A DNA stretch of 8,284 bases from CAYMLQ01 sp964390795 (GTDB taxonomy: Bacteria > Verrucomicrobiota > Kiritimatiellia > RFP12 > UBA1067): positions 1-8,284 of the forward strand of contig CAYMLQ010000278.1 of NCBI GenBank assembly GCA_964390795.1, in the 5' to 3' direction. Each line of letters starts with the position of its first letter. The stretch's first letter is position 1. The position numbers and the translations under genes were made by a program. This document shows, one piece after another, positions 1 to 5,696 of this stretch. Below the pieces are notes generated by a model that saw only the letters and a list, made by a program, of their open reading frames with translations, was not told where the DNA came from and searched no databases.

Positions 1-72
1 CTGCCCCAATGGCGGGCGCGGCAGCAGGAGCTGAACGCCGCCCCGCTCGCCAACGAGACGTGGGAATACTGA
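1..72 (+). CDS. C-terminal end of an upstream gene (partial)
   Basis: Frame 1 is open from the first base to a TGA at 70-72 and gives 23 residues (LPQWRARQQELNAAPLANET followed by WEY). The piece is too short to assign a family. It ends 13 bases before a stem-loop, which is what the end of a transcription unit often looks like, and it converges with the DUF3631 gene that ends at 321. The reading frame could also be chance openness in GC-rich DNA. I treat it as a probable gene end of unknown function. Confidence 0.5.
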   Translation: MPQWRARQQELNAAPLANETWEY

Positions 73-84
73 AGCGGAGTCGGC

Positions 85-105
85 GGCGCAGGTGTTTGCT
101 GCGCC
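85..105 (+). terminator. Candidate stem-loop terminator after the upstream gene
   Basis: GGCGCAG (85-91) can pair with CTGCGCC (99-105) across a 7-base loop. It lies just after the stop codon at 72. A second GC palindrome, CCCCGCGGGG (105-114), abuts it. No run of T follows, so it lacks the usual intrinsic terminator signature, and in GC-rich DNA such stems are common. Apart from this hairpin and the TGTTAC repeats listed separately, I see nothing in the 73-320 gap. Confidence 0.35.
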
Positions 106-194
106 CCCGCGGGGCGGGGGCCGCAGCTCGCGGCAGCGACAGCACTCGGCCATGGGCGCAACGGTCGTCATGAGCCGGGCATGTCCGCCCGAAG

Positions 195-320
195 TGTTAC
201 ACCTGTTACGCCCGCAGGCCCGAGGGATTGCGCTGCGGCACCAGTTCCCACGCGAATGGGCTGTGCCGCAGCGATATAGTTGACGGTCCGGCTAAGCGGC
301 GGCGTAACGGCTGTAACAGG
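195..320. repeat. TGTTAC repeats in two facing clusters
   Basis: On the plus strand TGTTAC occurs at 195-200 and again at 204-209, a 9-base period. The same words occur inverted at the other end of the gap: GTAACA at 313-318 and GTAAC at 304-308. CCTGTTAC (202-209) is exactly complementary to GTAACAGG (313-320), and GTTACGCC (205-212) to GGCGTAAC (301-308). The second cluster touches the stop codon of the DUF3631 gene. Spaced short repeats beside a helicase-like gene on an element that also encodes a Rep protein could be protein-binding iterons or an origin part, but four copies are few and no AT-rich stretch accompanies them. Confidence 0.45.
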
Positions 321-1469
321 TCAAGCCACCAGGTAACGGGTGAACGCGTCACGGAAGCTCGCCACCGCGTATGACCTGCTCGGCACTTTGTCCACCCTGA
401 TCAGCTTGGGGCGGATTCCGAACGGCTTCAGCATCCTCGCCAGCTTGGGCGCGGTCAGCGGGCGGCCGTTCGAAACCTCGGGCCAGGGGCGGTCCTCCAT
501 CGCATTCAGGAGCGATACGATCGTCTGCGAAGTGATGAGCGCTCCGGGATTCTCGGCCGCGATCGTTCGGATGTCCTCAAGCAGCAGTTCGCCCATCGCC
601 ATGTTCTGCGTGGGGTCGACGTTGGCGAGCGCCGAGGCGGCCCGCACGGCATCCTTCGGCCAGGCGTCGCCGATGGACTCGGCGATCGCCAGCAGCGGAG
701 CCCAGTTGTCGGCGGCCCGGTCGTTCAGCGCTTTGGGGATTTCCGGTTCGGCGTCGACGAGCCCGGACGCATTGTCCTTCGCCCAGCGTGCGGCCTTGCT
801 GCCCAGTTCGCGGAACGCAGCCTCCGTCCGTGTGTTGAGCTTCTCCAGCCGCTCGGTCGCGGCCTTTCGCCGCAGGCTGATCACGATCGACCGGTCCTCC
901 AGCGTGTCGGGCAGCGAGCCGATCAGGGCCAGCACTTTAGGGCACCACGTCGAGAACCGTTTGGCCTCGTTCTTGACCGTGAGCACGACGTAAGCGCTGT
1001 CCTTCACGTGGCCGCTGTTCAGGATGCCGCGCAGGTCCTCCCTGCCAGGGAGAAAGCTGTCGGCCTCGTCGATCAGCAGCGATGGCGCGTGCGCGTTGAC
1101 CGCACGGTAGATCGCCGCAGGCGTCACTCGGGCAGCCTGCAGAGCCCTGGGCACCATGTAGCCCAGGATCGACAGCACGGTCGTTTTGCCGCACCGCTTG
1201 GTCGGGGACACGAGCGACAGGATCGCCGAGATCCTGAACGCCGAGTGGCAGTGCGCGAACAGCATCCACAGGGCGACCGCGACAGCCTGTTCGCGTGTCA
1301 TGCTCACAAACCGCAGCAGCGTGCTCACGGTCTCCTTCAGGAGCGCCTTCCCGTTCACGGGCTCGTGCCACGGCAAGGGGCCGGCCTCCACGATCGACAT
1401 TGACTGCACCGGCATTTCCTGCAATTCGACGTTCCGGTCCGGATTGGCGTTTTCGTGATTCGTAGTCAT
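321..1469 (-). CDS. DUF3631-domain P-loop ATPase, helicase/primase-associated type
   Basis: This 382-residue protein has a P-loop of the DUF3631 kind, SPTKRCGKTT (residues 88-97), where the first glycine of the classical Walker A is absent, as I recall for this family. The Walker B motif is LLIDEADSF (131-139). A later segment, SLPDTLEDRSIVISLRRK (185-202), carries the arginines usual in the ATPase core. The C-terminal half has the family's DNW...LLAIAE and LL.DIRTI...LLNAMEDRPWPE regions and a GIRPKLIR segment near the end. DUF3631 is typically found at the C-terminus of plasmid and phage primase/helicase proteins; here it stands alone, without a primase domain. The ATG at 1467-1469 is preceded by GAAAGG about 11 bases upstream. 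The gene is divergent from everything to its right, and its probable promoter lies about 250 bases upstream, leaving a long hairpin-rich leader. The likely role is replication or maintenance of the element. The domain is clear; the exact activity is inferred. Confidence 0.9.
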   Translation of the reverse strand: MTTNHENANPDRNVELQEMPVQSMSIVEAGPLPWHEPVNGKALLKETVSTLLRFVSMTREQAVAVALWMLFAHCHSAFRISAILSLVSPTKRCGKTTVLSILGYMVPRALQAARVTPAAIYRAVNAHAPSLLIDEADSFLPGREDLRGILNSGHVKDSAYVVLTVKNEAKRFSTWCPKVLALIGSLPDTLEDRSIVISLRRKAATERLEKLNTRTEAAFRELGSKAARWAKDNASGLVDAEPEIPKALNDRAADNWAPLLAIAESIGDAWPKDAVRAASALANVDPTQNMAMGELLLEDIRTIAAENPGALITSQTIVSLLNAMEDRPWPEVSNGRPLTAPKLARMLKPFGIRPKLIRVDKVPSRSYAVASFRDAFTRYLVA

Positions 1470-1514
1470 AAAGTAAGCAGCCTTTCGTTATAGGTCTGAA
1501 TGAATCAACAGCGA

Positions 1515-1726
1515 CCGCCGTCGGCGGGAGCTGCATGATGCGCGGCCGTGTGATCGGCCGGCGTGATGACCGTTGCTGGAACGGTGTGAAACCCCGGAGT
1601 GCGGGGTGAAAGGCCGCTTGCGCGGTGAAGGACTGGATCAGGCCAGTGTGCGGATCCGGCGGCAGGTGAACCCGTTGGCCGGACGCGTGAGGCAAATGAA
1701 GATTATTTGCCTGAATTGGCGACAAT
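1515..1726 (-). other. Tandem small-hairpin array with GTGA linkers (possible structured leader RNA)
   Basis: Short perfect hairpins follow one another: CCGCCG/CGGCGG (1515-1527), CGGCCG/CGGCCG (1543-1560), ACCGTT/AACGGT (1569-1585), ACCCCG/CGGGGT (1591-1607), CCGC/GCGG (1614-1625), ACTGG/CCAGT (1632-1647), AGGCAAAT/ATTTGCCT (1690-1712) and ATTG/CAAT with a GCGA loop (1715-1726). Read on the plus strand, the 3' side of most hairpins runs into GTGA or a close variant, at 1563, 1586, 1606, 1625, 1646 (GTGT), 1666 and 1687, so the spacing is 19-23 bases. The spacings are not multiples of three, which argues against a coding repeat. If the minus-strand promoter at 1725-1752 is used, the array is the 5' leader of the DUF3631 mRNA. 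It could instead act as DNA, for example as a single-strand origin. I know no named element with this layout. Confidence 0.55.
1690..1712. repeat. 8-base perfect dyad, possible operator or leader hairpin
   Basis: AGGCAAAT (1690-1697) is exactly complementary to ATTTGCCT (1705-1712) across a 7-base spacer. It is the longest and most AT-rich stem of the hairpin row and lies just downstream of the predicted start point of the minus-strand transcript, a common place for a repressor operator. As RNA it would be the first large hairpin of the leader. The sequence alone does not tell which. Confidence 0.5.
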
Positions 1727-1752
1727 AATAGGGCACTCCGCGTTAGGATCAA
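1725..1752 (-). promoter_or_regulatory. Candidate sigma70-type promoter for the DUF3631 gene
   Basis: Read on the minus strand, TTGATC (1752 down to 1747) is followed after 16 bases by TATTAT (1730 down to 1725). This matches the bacterial -35 consensus at four of six bases and the -10 at five of six. Transcription would start near 1718 and run through the hairpin array for about 250 bases before the ATG at 1469. No better promoter was seen nearer the gene. Confidence 0.45.
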
Positions 1753-1804
1753 GCGGAAAATGAGGGACTGCGCCAAAGGGCTGCAACCTATCCGCTTTAC
1801 TCAT
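1751..1804 (+). promoter_or_regulatory. Interleaved inverted repeats upstream of the zinc ribbon gene
   Basis: AAGCGGA (1751-1757) pairs with TCCGCTT (1791-1797), and ATGAG (1760-1764) pairs with CTCAT (1800-1804). The two stems cross in pseudoknot order, with two bases between the arms on each side. The structure ends 29 bases before the ATG at 1834. It could be a folded leader or two separate protein sites. No known riboswitch motif is recognised, and no convincing plus-strand promoter was found in the 1470-1833 gap. Confidence 0.35.
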
Positions 1805-1833
1805 GTGACCTTTAAGGGCATACTGGGGGCACT

Positions 1834-2718
1834 ATGCGTGAGGGAACCCGAAAAGCCAAAGACGCGAAAGCGGGATGGACCGAAGAGAAATACCGTGCGC
1901 GTGTCTTCGACATACGCTGGCCCAACGGATTCAAATGTCCGCATTGCGGGGGAGTGAAGGATTGGCCCATGCGAAACGGCCGCGTGACCTGCGGCGGTTG
2001 CGGGAGGCAGGTGTCCGTGACGTCTGGCACTCTGCTGCAGGACTGCAGGCTGCCGCTGGGGAAGATATTCCAGGCGGCTCTGAATGTCGTGGCGGCGGGT
2101 CCGGGGATAAGCGCCCTCAAGCTACAGGCGGTTGCGGGACTCTCCAGATACGAGACCGCGCTGAGCCTGCTGGCGAGGTTCCGGATCGCCATGGCTTGGC
2201 CGGAGGGAGAGAAGCTGGGCGGGCGCGTCGCGCTGGTCACCAAGCAAATTCCCGTTGCCGGTGCCGGCGAGCGAGCCGCCACCGTTTTCCTTGCTTTGGC
2301 CGAGCGCCGTTGTCCTTTCGGACAGGGACTCGTGATCCGGGTGATCCTTGAGCCGACACGGGGTTGCGTATCGTTCGAAGTGATTACGCATGTCAATTCC
2401 GGCGCAGAGGTGGTTGCGAGGCGGGGAGGAGATTACGCGTGGCTTGCGGAGCGCGGCTACGGGTACATCTTCTCCGCCGTCGGTGACGGGGCCGACCCGC
2501 TGCTGGAACGGTGCGACAGTCTGGGTGACGATCTGGCGGAGCGGTTACGGAACGTCCACCGCGGCGCCGTGCGCATTGATAATCTCCAGGGATACTGCAA
2601 TGAGTTCGCTTTCCGCTCAGACTACGGCAACGCACCTTCGAGGGCTTTTCGGGAGCTGATGCGCAGACTGGTGAACGGACCGCTCCCGTCGCCGAAAGAG
2701 TCCGATTACGTCGTGTGA
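1834..2718 (+). CDS. IS1595/ISXO2-like transposase relative without visible catalytic acids
   Basis: This 294-residue protein starts at an ATG preceded by GGGGG four bases upstream. A zinc ribbon is formed by C35-P-H-C38 and C53-G-G-C56, followed by SVTSGTLLQDCRLPLGKIFQ (61-80), which matches the conserved region after the ribbon in IS1595-family transposases. GISALKLQAV and LLARFRIAM (91-120) also fit. The family's next block is normally a V-E-V-D-E-T-type strand holding the first catalytic Asp; here the matching stretch reads LGGRVALVTKQIPV (128-141), without it. The C-terminal HRGAVRIDNLQGYCNEFAFR (242-261) again matches the family's HGAVRPKHLQ-type end, but the H..VSNLK segment before it is replaced. 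No terminal inverted repeats were found around the gene. It is best read as a transposase-derived DNA-binding protein, either domesticated or decayed; the intact frame favours the former. Overall family membership is well supported, the loss of activity is inferred. Confidence 0.75.
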   Translation: MREGTRKAKDAKAGWTEEKYRARVFDIRWPNGFKCPHCGGVKDWPMRNGRVTCGGCGRQVSVTSGTLLQDCRLPLGKIFQAALNVVAAGPGISALKLQAVAGLSRYETALSLLARFRIAMAWPEGEKLGGRVALVTKQIPVAGAGERAATVFLALAERRCPFGQGLVIRVILEPTRGCVSFEVITHVNSGAEVVARRGGDYAWLAERGYGYIFSAVGDGADPLLERCDSLGDDLAERLRNVHRGAVRIDNLQGYCNEFAFRSDYGNAPSRAFRELMRRLVNGPLPSPKESDYVV

Positions 2719-2775
2719 GCGGACGCTCGTTATCGACTGCCCCGTCGCCTTTCTGTAATCCGGTGATGGCCGCTG

Positions 2776-2809
2776 TTGACAACGTACCCAGAAACTGTTA
2801 TAGTGGGTA
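2776..2809 (+). promoter_or_regulatory. Strong sigma70 promoter overlapped by a 6-base operator dyad
   Basis: TTGACA (2776-2781), a 17-base spacer and TATAGT (2799-2804) form an almost perfect bacterial promoter. A dyad, TACCCA (2785-2790) and TGGGTA (2804-2809) with 13 bases between, lies across the spacer and the -10 box. Bound protein would block RNA polymerase. The first gene downstream is an XRE-type regulator, so autorepression of the operon is the natural reading. The expected start point is about 2811, giving a 24-base leader to the ATG at 2835. Confidence 0.8.
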
Positions 2810-2834
2810 TGTTTTCAATGGAAAAGTCCATCGT

Positions 2835-3311
2835 ATGTCGAATGTTAACCCAGAGTTTGGCCGGAATCTTAAGGCGTTGCGAATCAGCCGGGATCAGTGC
2901 GGCTGCTCCCAGCTCGCCCTTGCTTCTGACGCCGGCCTCCGGGTCTCGCACTACAGCGACATTGAACGCGGGCAGCGCCCCTGCGGCCCCGAGGTCGCGT
3001 CGAGGCTCGCCTCGGCGCTCGGGCTGCAGGGCGACGGGCTCATGGAGTTCTTGCGGCTCGCAGCCGCCACAACCGAGCGCGGGCATCTGTTCGTCAGCTC
3101 GCCCGATTTCGGGGACTTGCTGGACATCATCGTCCGCCGGCTGCGGCGGCAGGGGATCGACGAGAGGCGGATCGTCTCCGTCTCGGCAGCTCCCTCGGCC
3201 TCCCGCGCCGAAGCCGGCGACGCTCTCGTCGTCCTTGTTGACGGCACCCGCGCCTTCGTGGACGTGAATGTCCGCGTCGAGCGAGCCACCCGTAGACCGC
3301 TTGGTCGTTAA
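2835..3311 (+). CDS. XRE-family helix-turn-helix transcriptional regulator
   Basis: The 158-residue protein has an N-terminal HTH_XRE domain (about 8-72), with the recognition region in SQLALASDAGLRVSHYSDIE (25-44) followed by RGQR, the usual XRE ending, and a final helix around SRLASALGL. The C-terminal half (about 85-158) has a leucine/arginine-rich helix (LLDIIVRRLRRQGI) and a strand-rich end; I do not recognise it. The frame stays open upstream to a GTG at 2715, but that would place the promoter inside the gene. ATG 2835 lies downstream of the promoter, has GGAA 11 bases upstream, and gives a protein that begins just before the HTH. It is probably the autoregulator of the replication operon, acting at the TACCCA/TGGGTA dyad. 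Confidence 0.85.
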   Translation: MSNVNPEFGRNLKALRISRDQCGCSQLALASDAGLRVSHYSDIERGQRPCGPEVASRLASALGLQGDGLMEFLRLAAATTERGHLFVSSPDFGDLLDIIVRRLRRQGIDERRIVSVSAAPSASRAEAGDALVVLVDGTRAFVDVNVRVERATRRPLGR

Positions 3312-3372
3312 TCAAATTTGCTCAGGCGCAATCAGGCGCGCCGGCTTCCTTACGTTTATCTGATTCTTCAGC

Positions 3373-3409
3373 CTGCCCAAGACGTTCAACGCGTCATCTT
3401 TCAGGGCAG
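3373..3409 (+). promoter_or_regulatory. Inverted repeat ending at the Rep start codon
   Basis: CTGCCC (3373-3378) can pair with GGGCAG (3404-3409), whose last base is two before the ATG at 3411. The second arm holds the only GGG that could serve as ribosome binding site, so the hairpin might limit Rep translation. The 25-base loop and 6-base stem make this weak. In the same 99-base gap, TCAGGCGC occurs twice 10 bases apart (3322 and 3332), next to the palindrome GGCGCGCC. Confidence 0.3.
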
Positions 3410-3410
3410 C

Positions 3411-4199
3411 ATGCAATCTCAACATCCAACTGAACGTTTCCGCGAAGCCGCACGATCTGAGCCCGACCGCAACCTTGATTTATATACAACGCGCAACTGT
3501 GCCGCCTACGGTTCAGCAAACCATTTCAGGCGCATCAATGCTGACAGCACCGTTGACGTCATCGCCGTGCCCTGCGACCGCTGGTCTTGTACCCGCTGTG
3601 CCCCTCGGCTGCGCAATAACCTGGTCAGGGGTGTCCATGGCGCTGTTGTCCAGCACGGACTATTCCAGTGGCTACACCTGACCTTACGGCACGACACGAA
3701 TCCGAGGCCCCGGCACTACGCTCTCAAGTTGCTTCGCAAGTGGGGGAGTCTGCGGGCTCTTTACCAAAAACAGTTCGGAGTGCCCCTTCCCTTTATCTGG
3801 TTGAAACAGGTCGAGGGCGGCTGGCCCCACCTCCACATCTTTACCCGTGGTCTGGACGTGACCTGGGTCAGCGCCGAGTGGCGTAAGCGAACTGGCGCCT
3901 TCGAGATCAAGCTTCAGGACATCGACCCTGCCACAATGCCCGTGCCCGCCCTGTATGCGACCCGCCTGATCCACGACAACGCCCTCGAATACGGGCGAGT
4001 CTGCGGACGCTGGTGCGGCGCTTCGGCTGGCATCCGGCTGAACGCACGCGGTCGGGGTAAGGGCGACGGCGGTTGGAAGTTCGTCAAAGGGCGGCTGGAT
4101 CTGGGCGGCCACTCGGCGGATGAGTATGAGGTGGTCGCTACCGATATGGTCCAGCGGCCTACGCATGTGCGGTTCAAGCCGAAGGGAGGCGTGCTGTGA
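3411..4199 (+). CDS. HUH-type rolling-circle replication initiator (Rep)
   Basis: The 262-residue protein shows the ordered motifs of a rolling-circle Rep or relaxase-like HUH endonuclease. C60-T-R-C63 in the DRWSCTRCAPRLRNN region is a zinc-binding pair. FQWLHLTLR (85-93) is motif 1. PHLHIF (139-144) supplies the HUH histidines H140 and H142. The catalytic tyrosine is probably Y182 (ALYATRLI) or Y194 (ALEYGRV). After that, GRWCGASAGI resembles the conserved arginine/serine stretch following the tyrosine in plasmid and phage Reps. Such proteins nick the double-strand origin and stay bound to the 5' end. The frame is open back to a TTG at 3318, but ATG 3411 is the better start, though its ribosome site is poor. 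It follows the XRE gene by 99 bases and overlaps the next gene by four. No nick site was identified. Confidence 0.8.
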   Translation: MQSQHPTERFREAARSEPDRNLDLYTTRNCAAYGSANHFRRINADSTVDVIAVPCDRWSCTRCAPRLRNNLVRGVHGAVVQHGLFQWLHLTLRHDTNPRPRHYALKLLRKWGSLRALYQKQFGVPLPFIWLKQVEGGWPHLHIFTRGLDVTWVSAEWRKRTGAFEIKLQDIDPATMPVPALYATRLIHDNALEYGRVCGRWCGASAGIRLNARGRGKGDGGWKFVKGRLDLGGHSADEYEVVATDMVQRPTHVRFKPKGGVL

Positions 4200-5020
4200 G
4201 CAACAGCGGTTTTGATGAGGCTTTTGACGGGGCCGAGCGCAGCGAGGCTCCGTATGGCTGCCCGCACCAGGCATCCCGCCGCGTGGACGGCGGGGCCGAG
4301 CGCAGCGAGGCACCGGCGGACCCGCCCGCGGGTGACCGGTACGGTGCGGGCTCGTCATTCAATTCCAACAGCAGCATGGTCGCCGAGCGGGCGATACGTG
4401 TCCTCGTTCGCGAACGTCTGAAGCTGGTCGGCGAGTGGAAGTACGCACGCGGCTTCTGCGACTGTCCACCCTTCGGGTCAGCACCTATGGCGGCTGCGAA
4501 CCTGCTGGGCCTGCTCCCGGCCGGCCTGCCGCTGCTGGTGATGCGTGACCCGGTTCTGCGCCCCCTGCGTGAGCTGGCGCTGGAACGGGGCTTCCCGTTG
4601 GTCGTGCCCGACAAGGTCGGCGATCAAGTTTACCGAGTCCCGCGCACAACTCTGTTTGCACCCGACGGCCGGCGCTTAGTCGAGGCCCTGCGCATCGACC
4701 CGCTGCCGTTCGGATCCGAAGTGTACTCTGATCCTGTGGGCGCTGTTGTCGTCGGCTGCCTGGCCTTCGCCCCGTGTTGCCGTCGGCTCTGCTCGTTCGA
4801 TTGCGACCGCACGGCTGCCGTGCTGGACGGGCTTCGCGAAGGGCTGGCGTCCGGTTTCACGCTCGGGCCTAACGTGCCCGTGATCGCGCTGGCGCACGAC
4901 GTTCAGCAGATCGATGGCATGCCGGACTGCGCGTTCGGTTTCGCGGAGGCGGACGCGGTCGTCACGCCGACGCGTGTGTTTTTACTTGGAGGCGGGGAAC
5001 AGTTCCCTGCTGCAAGATAA
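4196..5020 (+). CDS. 5-formyltetrahydrofolate cyclo-ligase-like protein (COG0212 type)
   Basis: The 274-residue protein starts at a GTG overlapping the rep stop, with AAGGGAGG ending six bases upstream, a strong site that favours this start over ATG 4376. Residues 1-60 are low-complexity with a repeated GAERSEAP. The rest follows the layout of the MTHFS/COG0212 family: an AAANLLGLLP helix (100-108), DPVLRPLRELALERG (118-132) like the family's NPD.PQ.PVR..AL..GK, YRVP and RIDPLP, VVVGCLAF (184-191) like VVVGSVAV, and VPVIALAHDVQQID...VVTPTRVF (227-262), like the VxTTVHDxQVVD...IVTPTRVI end. Known members close the folinate ring with ATP or have unknown roles. Here the glycine-rich phosphate loop after VGCLAF is replaced by CRRLCSFDCDR (195-205), so the classical activity is doubtful. 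The homology is a by-eye inference; its function in a rep operon is unknown. Confidence 0.6.
   Translation: MSNSGFDEAFDGAERSEAPYGCPHQASRRVDGGAERSEAPADPPAGDRYGAGSSFNSNSSMVAERAIRVLVRERLKLVGEWKYARGFCDCPPFGSAPMAAANLLGLLPAGLPLLVMRDPVLRPLRELALERGFPLVVPDKVGDQVYRVPRTTLFAPDGRRLVEALRIDPLPFGSEVYSDPVGAVVVGCLAFAPCCRRLCSFDCDRTAAVLDGLREGLASGFTLGPNVPVIALAHDVQQIDGMPDCAFGFAEADAVVTPTRVFLLGGGEQFPAAR
4228..4311 (+). repeat. 21-base direct repeat inside the N-terminal extension
   Basis: Bases 4228-4248 and 4291-4311 are identical (core GGCCGAGCGCAGCGAGG). Their 63-base offset keeps the reading frame and encodes GAERSEAP twice. The unit is itself partly dyad (GAGCG-CAGCGAG). Similar GAGCG.AGCGAG words are dispersed repeats in several GC-rich genomes, so this may be a non-coding repeat inserted in or near the start of the gene. 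It affects only residues about 12-40, before the conserved domain. Confidence 0.75.
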
Positions 5021-5033
5021 CAGGAGGTTGGTC

Positions 5034-5696
5034 ATGCTGGACGAGATGGATTACAAAGAACAATTGGACGAGTGCTTCCCCCTTCTTGAGCTGGATCTTT
5101 CCGGCCTCGACGAGGATCAGGACGGCGCAGATGAGGTCGGGCGAATGCTGGAGTCCGAAGACATCGCCCGGCTGCAGCCCGTCCTGATTTGCCTGGGCGG
5201 TCAGGATGCCAGCTCGGCAGCCGCCAGATGCCTGCGGCACGGGCCGGAAGTCTACCTGCTCGACGCGCCCTGCGGAACCGTTGCGAAGGCCGTCATGTTT
5301 GGAGGGGCTGCCGTTGTGAGCGAACAGTTTCAGCTGGACCGGTATGGCGAGGCGTGCCGGTTGCCGAAGTTCCGGCTGCTCATTTGCGGCTGCGACGCCT
5401 TCCACGCCGACGGCTATGTTTACTCTGCGTCCTGCGAATTCAAAGAGCAATACGACCTGCTGAGGCGGCTCGGGAAGGTCACCACGGACACGTTTCGCGT
5501 GGTCGTGGCCTCCGAAGATCAAATGGTGCAAATGAGATGCGGCGATACAGTGTGTTTATTGCGCGCCCACGCCCGCTTGGGCGACGACGGGATCACCGGG
5601 TTCGGCTGGAAACCGGACAGGAATTTCCGCGTCTCTGCCGGTTCGGGCGGGCGCAGCAAGAAGCGCAAAACTCGCCGCAGGAGGAGACGGTCATGA
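5034..5696 (+). CDS. Unknown protein resembling the eIF2B/MtnA (IF-2B) family, basic tail
   Basis: The 220-residue protein begins at an ATG with AGGAGG six bases upstream, 13 bases after the previous stop. Residues 1-45 are acidic and leucine-rich. Residues 48-160 read like the Rossmann-type half of IF-2B/MtnA proteins: PVLICLGGQDASSAAARCL, EVYLLDAP, a helix, GGAAVV, then FRLLICGCDAFHADGYVYSA (113-132), close to the family signature VLVGADAI.ANG.VVNKIGT, and FRVVVASE (154-161) at the place of PFYVVAP. In known members the Asp of the G-D motif is catalytic or structural; here it is D121. The protein is shorter than full MtnA and lacks the N-terminal helical domain. The end, SKKRKTRRRRRRS (208-220), is strongly basic and may bind nucleic acid. 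The fold assignment is inferred. Its upstream neighbour seems to belong to the same NagB/RpiA-like superfamily. Confidence 0.5.
   Translation: MLDEMDYKEQLDECFPLLELDLSGLDEDQDGADEVGRMLESEDIARLQPVLICLGGQDASSAAARCLRHGPEVYLLDAPCGTVAKAVMFGGAAVVSEQFQLDRYGEACRLPKFRLLICGCDAFHADGYVYSASCEFKEQYDLLRRLGKVTTDTFRVVVASEDQMVQMRCGDTVCLLRAHARLGDDGITGFGWKPDRNFRVSAGSGGRSKKRKTRRRRRRS

Noticed and set aside
92..283. 63-residue plus-strand frame in the first gap
   Set aside because: It starts inside the GC hairpin with no ribosome site, is arginine-rich without pattern, and reads as chance.
340..993. 217-residue plus-strand frame opposite the DUF3631 gene
   Set aside because: It is serine/alanine-rich with no motif, and the opposite strand carries clear Walker motifs.
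1515..1726. CRISPR array
   Set aside because: The GTGA linkers are regular, but there is no identical 23-40 base repeat and no unique spacer; the units are about 20 bases and differ in their stems.
937..1776. 279-residue minus-strand reading frame across the hairpin region and the DUF3631 start
   Set aside because: It overlaps the well-supported DUF3631 gene in another frame, has no domain-like content, and its openness follows from GC-rich third positions.
1470..2718. Complete insertion sequence around the IS1595-like gene
   Set aside because: No terminal inverted repeats or target duplications were found around it, and the catalytic residues appear to be missing.
2715..2834. Upstream extension of the XRE gene to a GTG at 2715
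   Set aside because: It would put the near-consensus promoter at 2776-2804 inside the coding region; ATG 2835 fits the HTH start and the promoter.
3318..3410. TTG start for the Rep protein at 3318
   Set aside because: The added 31 residues have no Rep-like motif and no ribosome site was seen; ATG 3411 is preferred, although its own site is weak.
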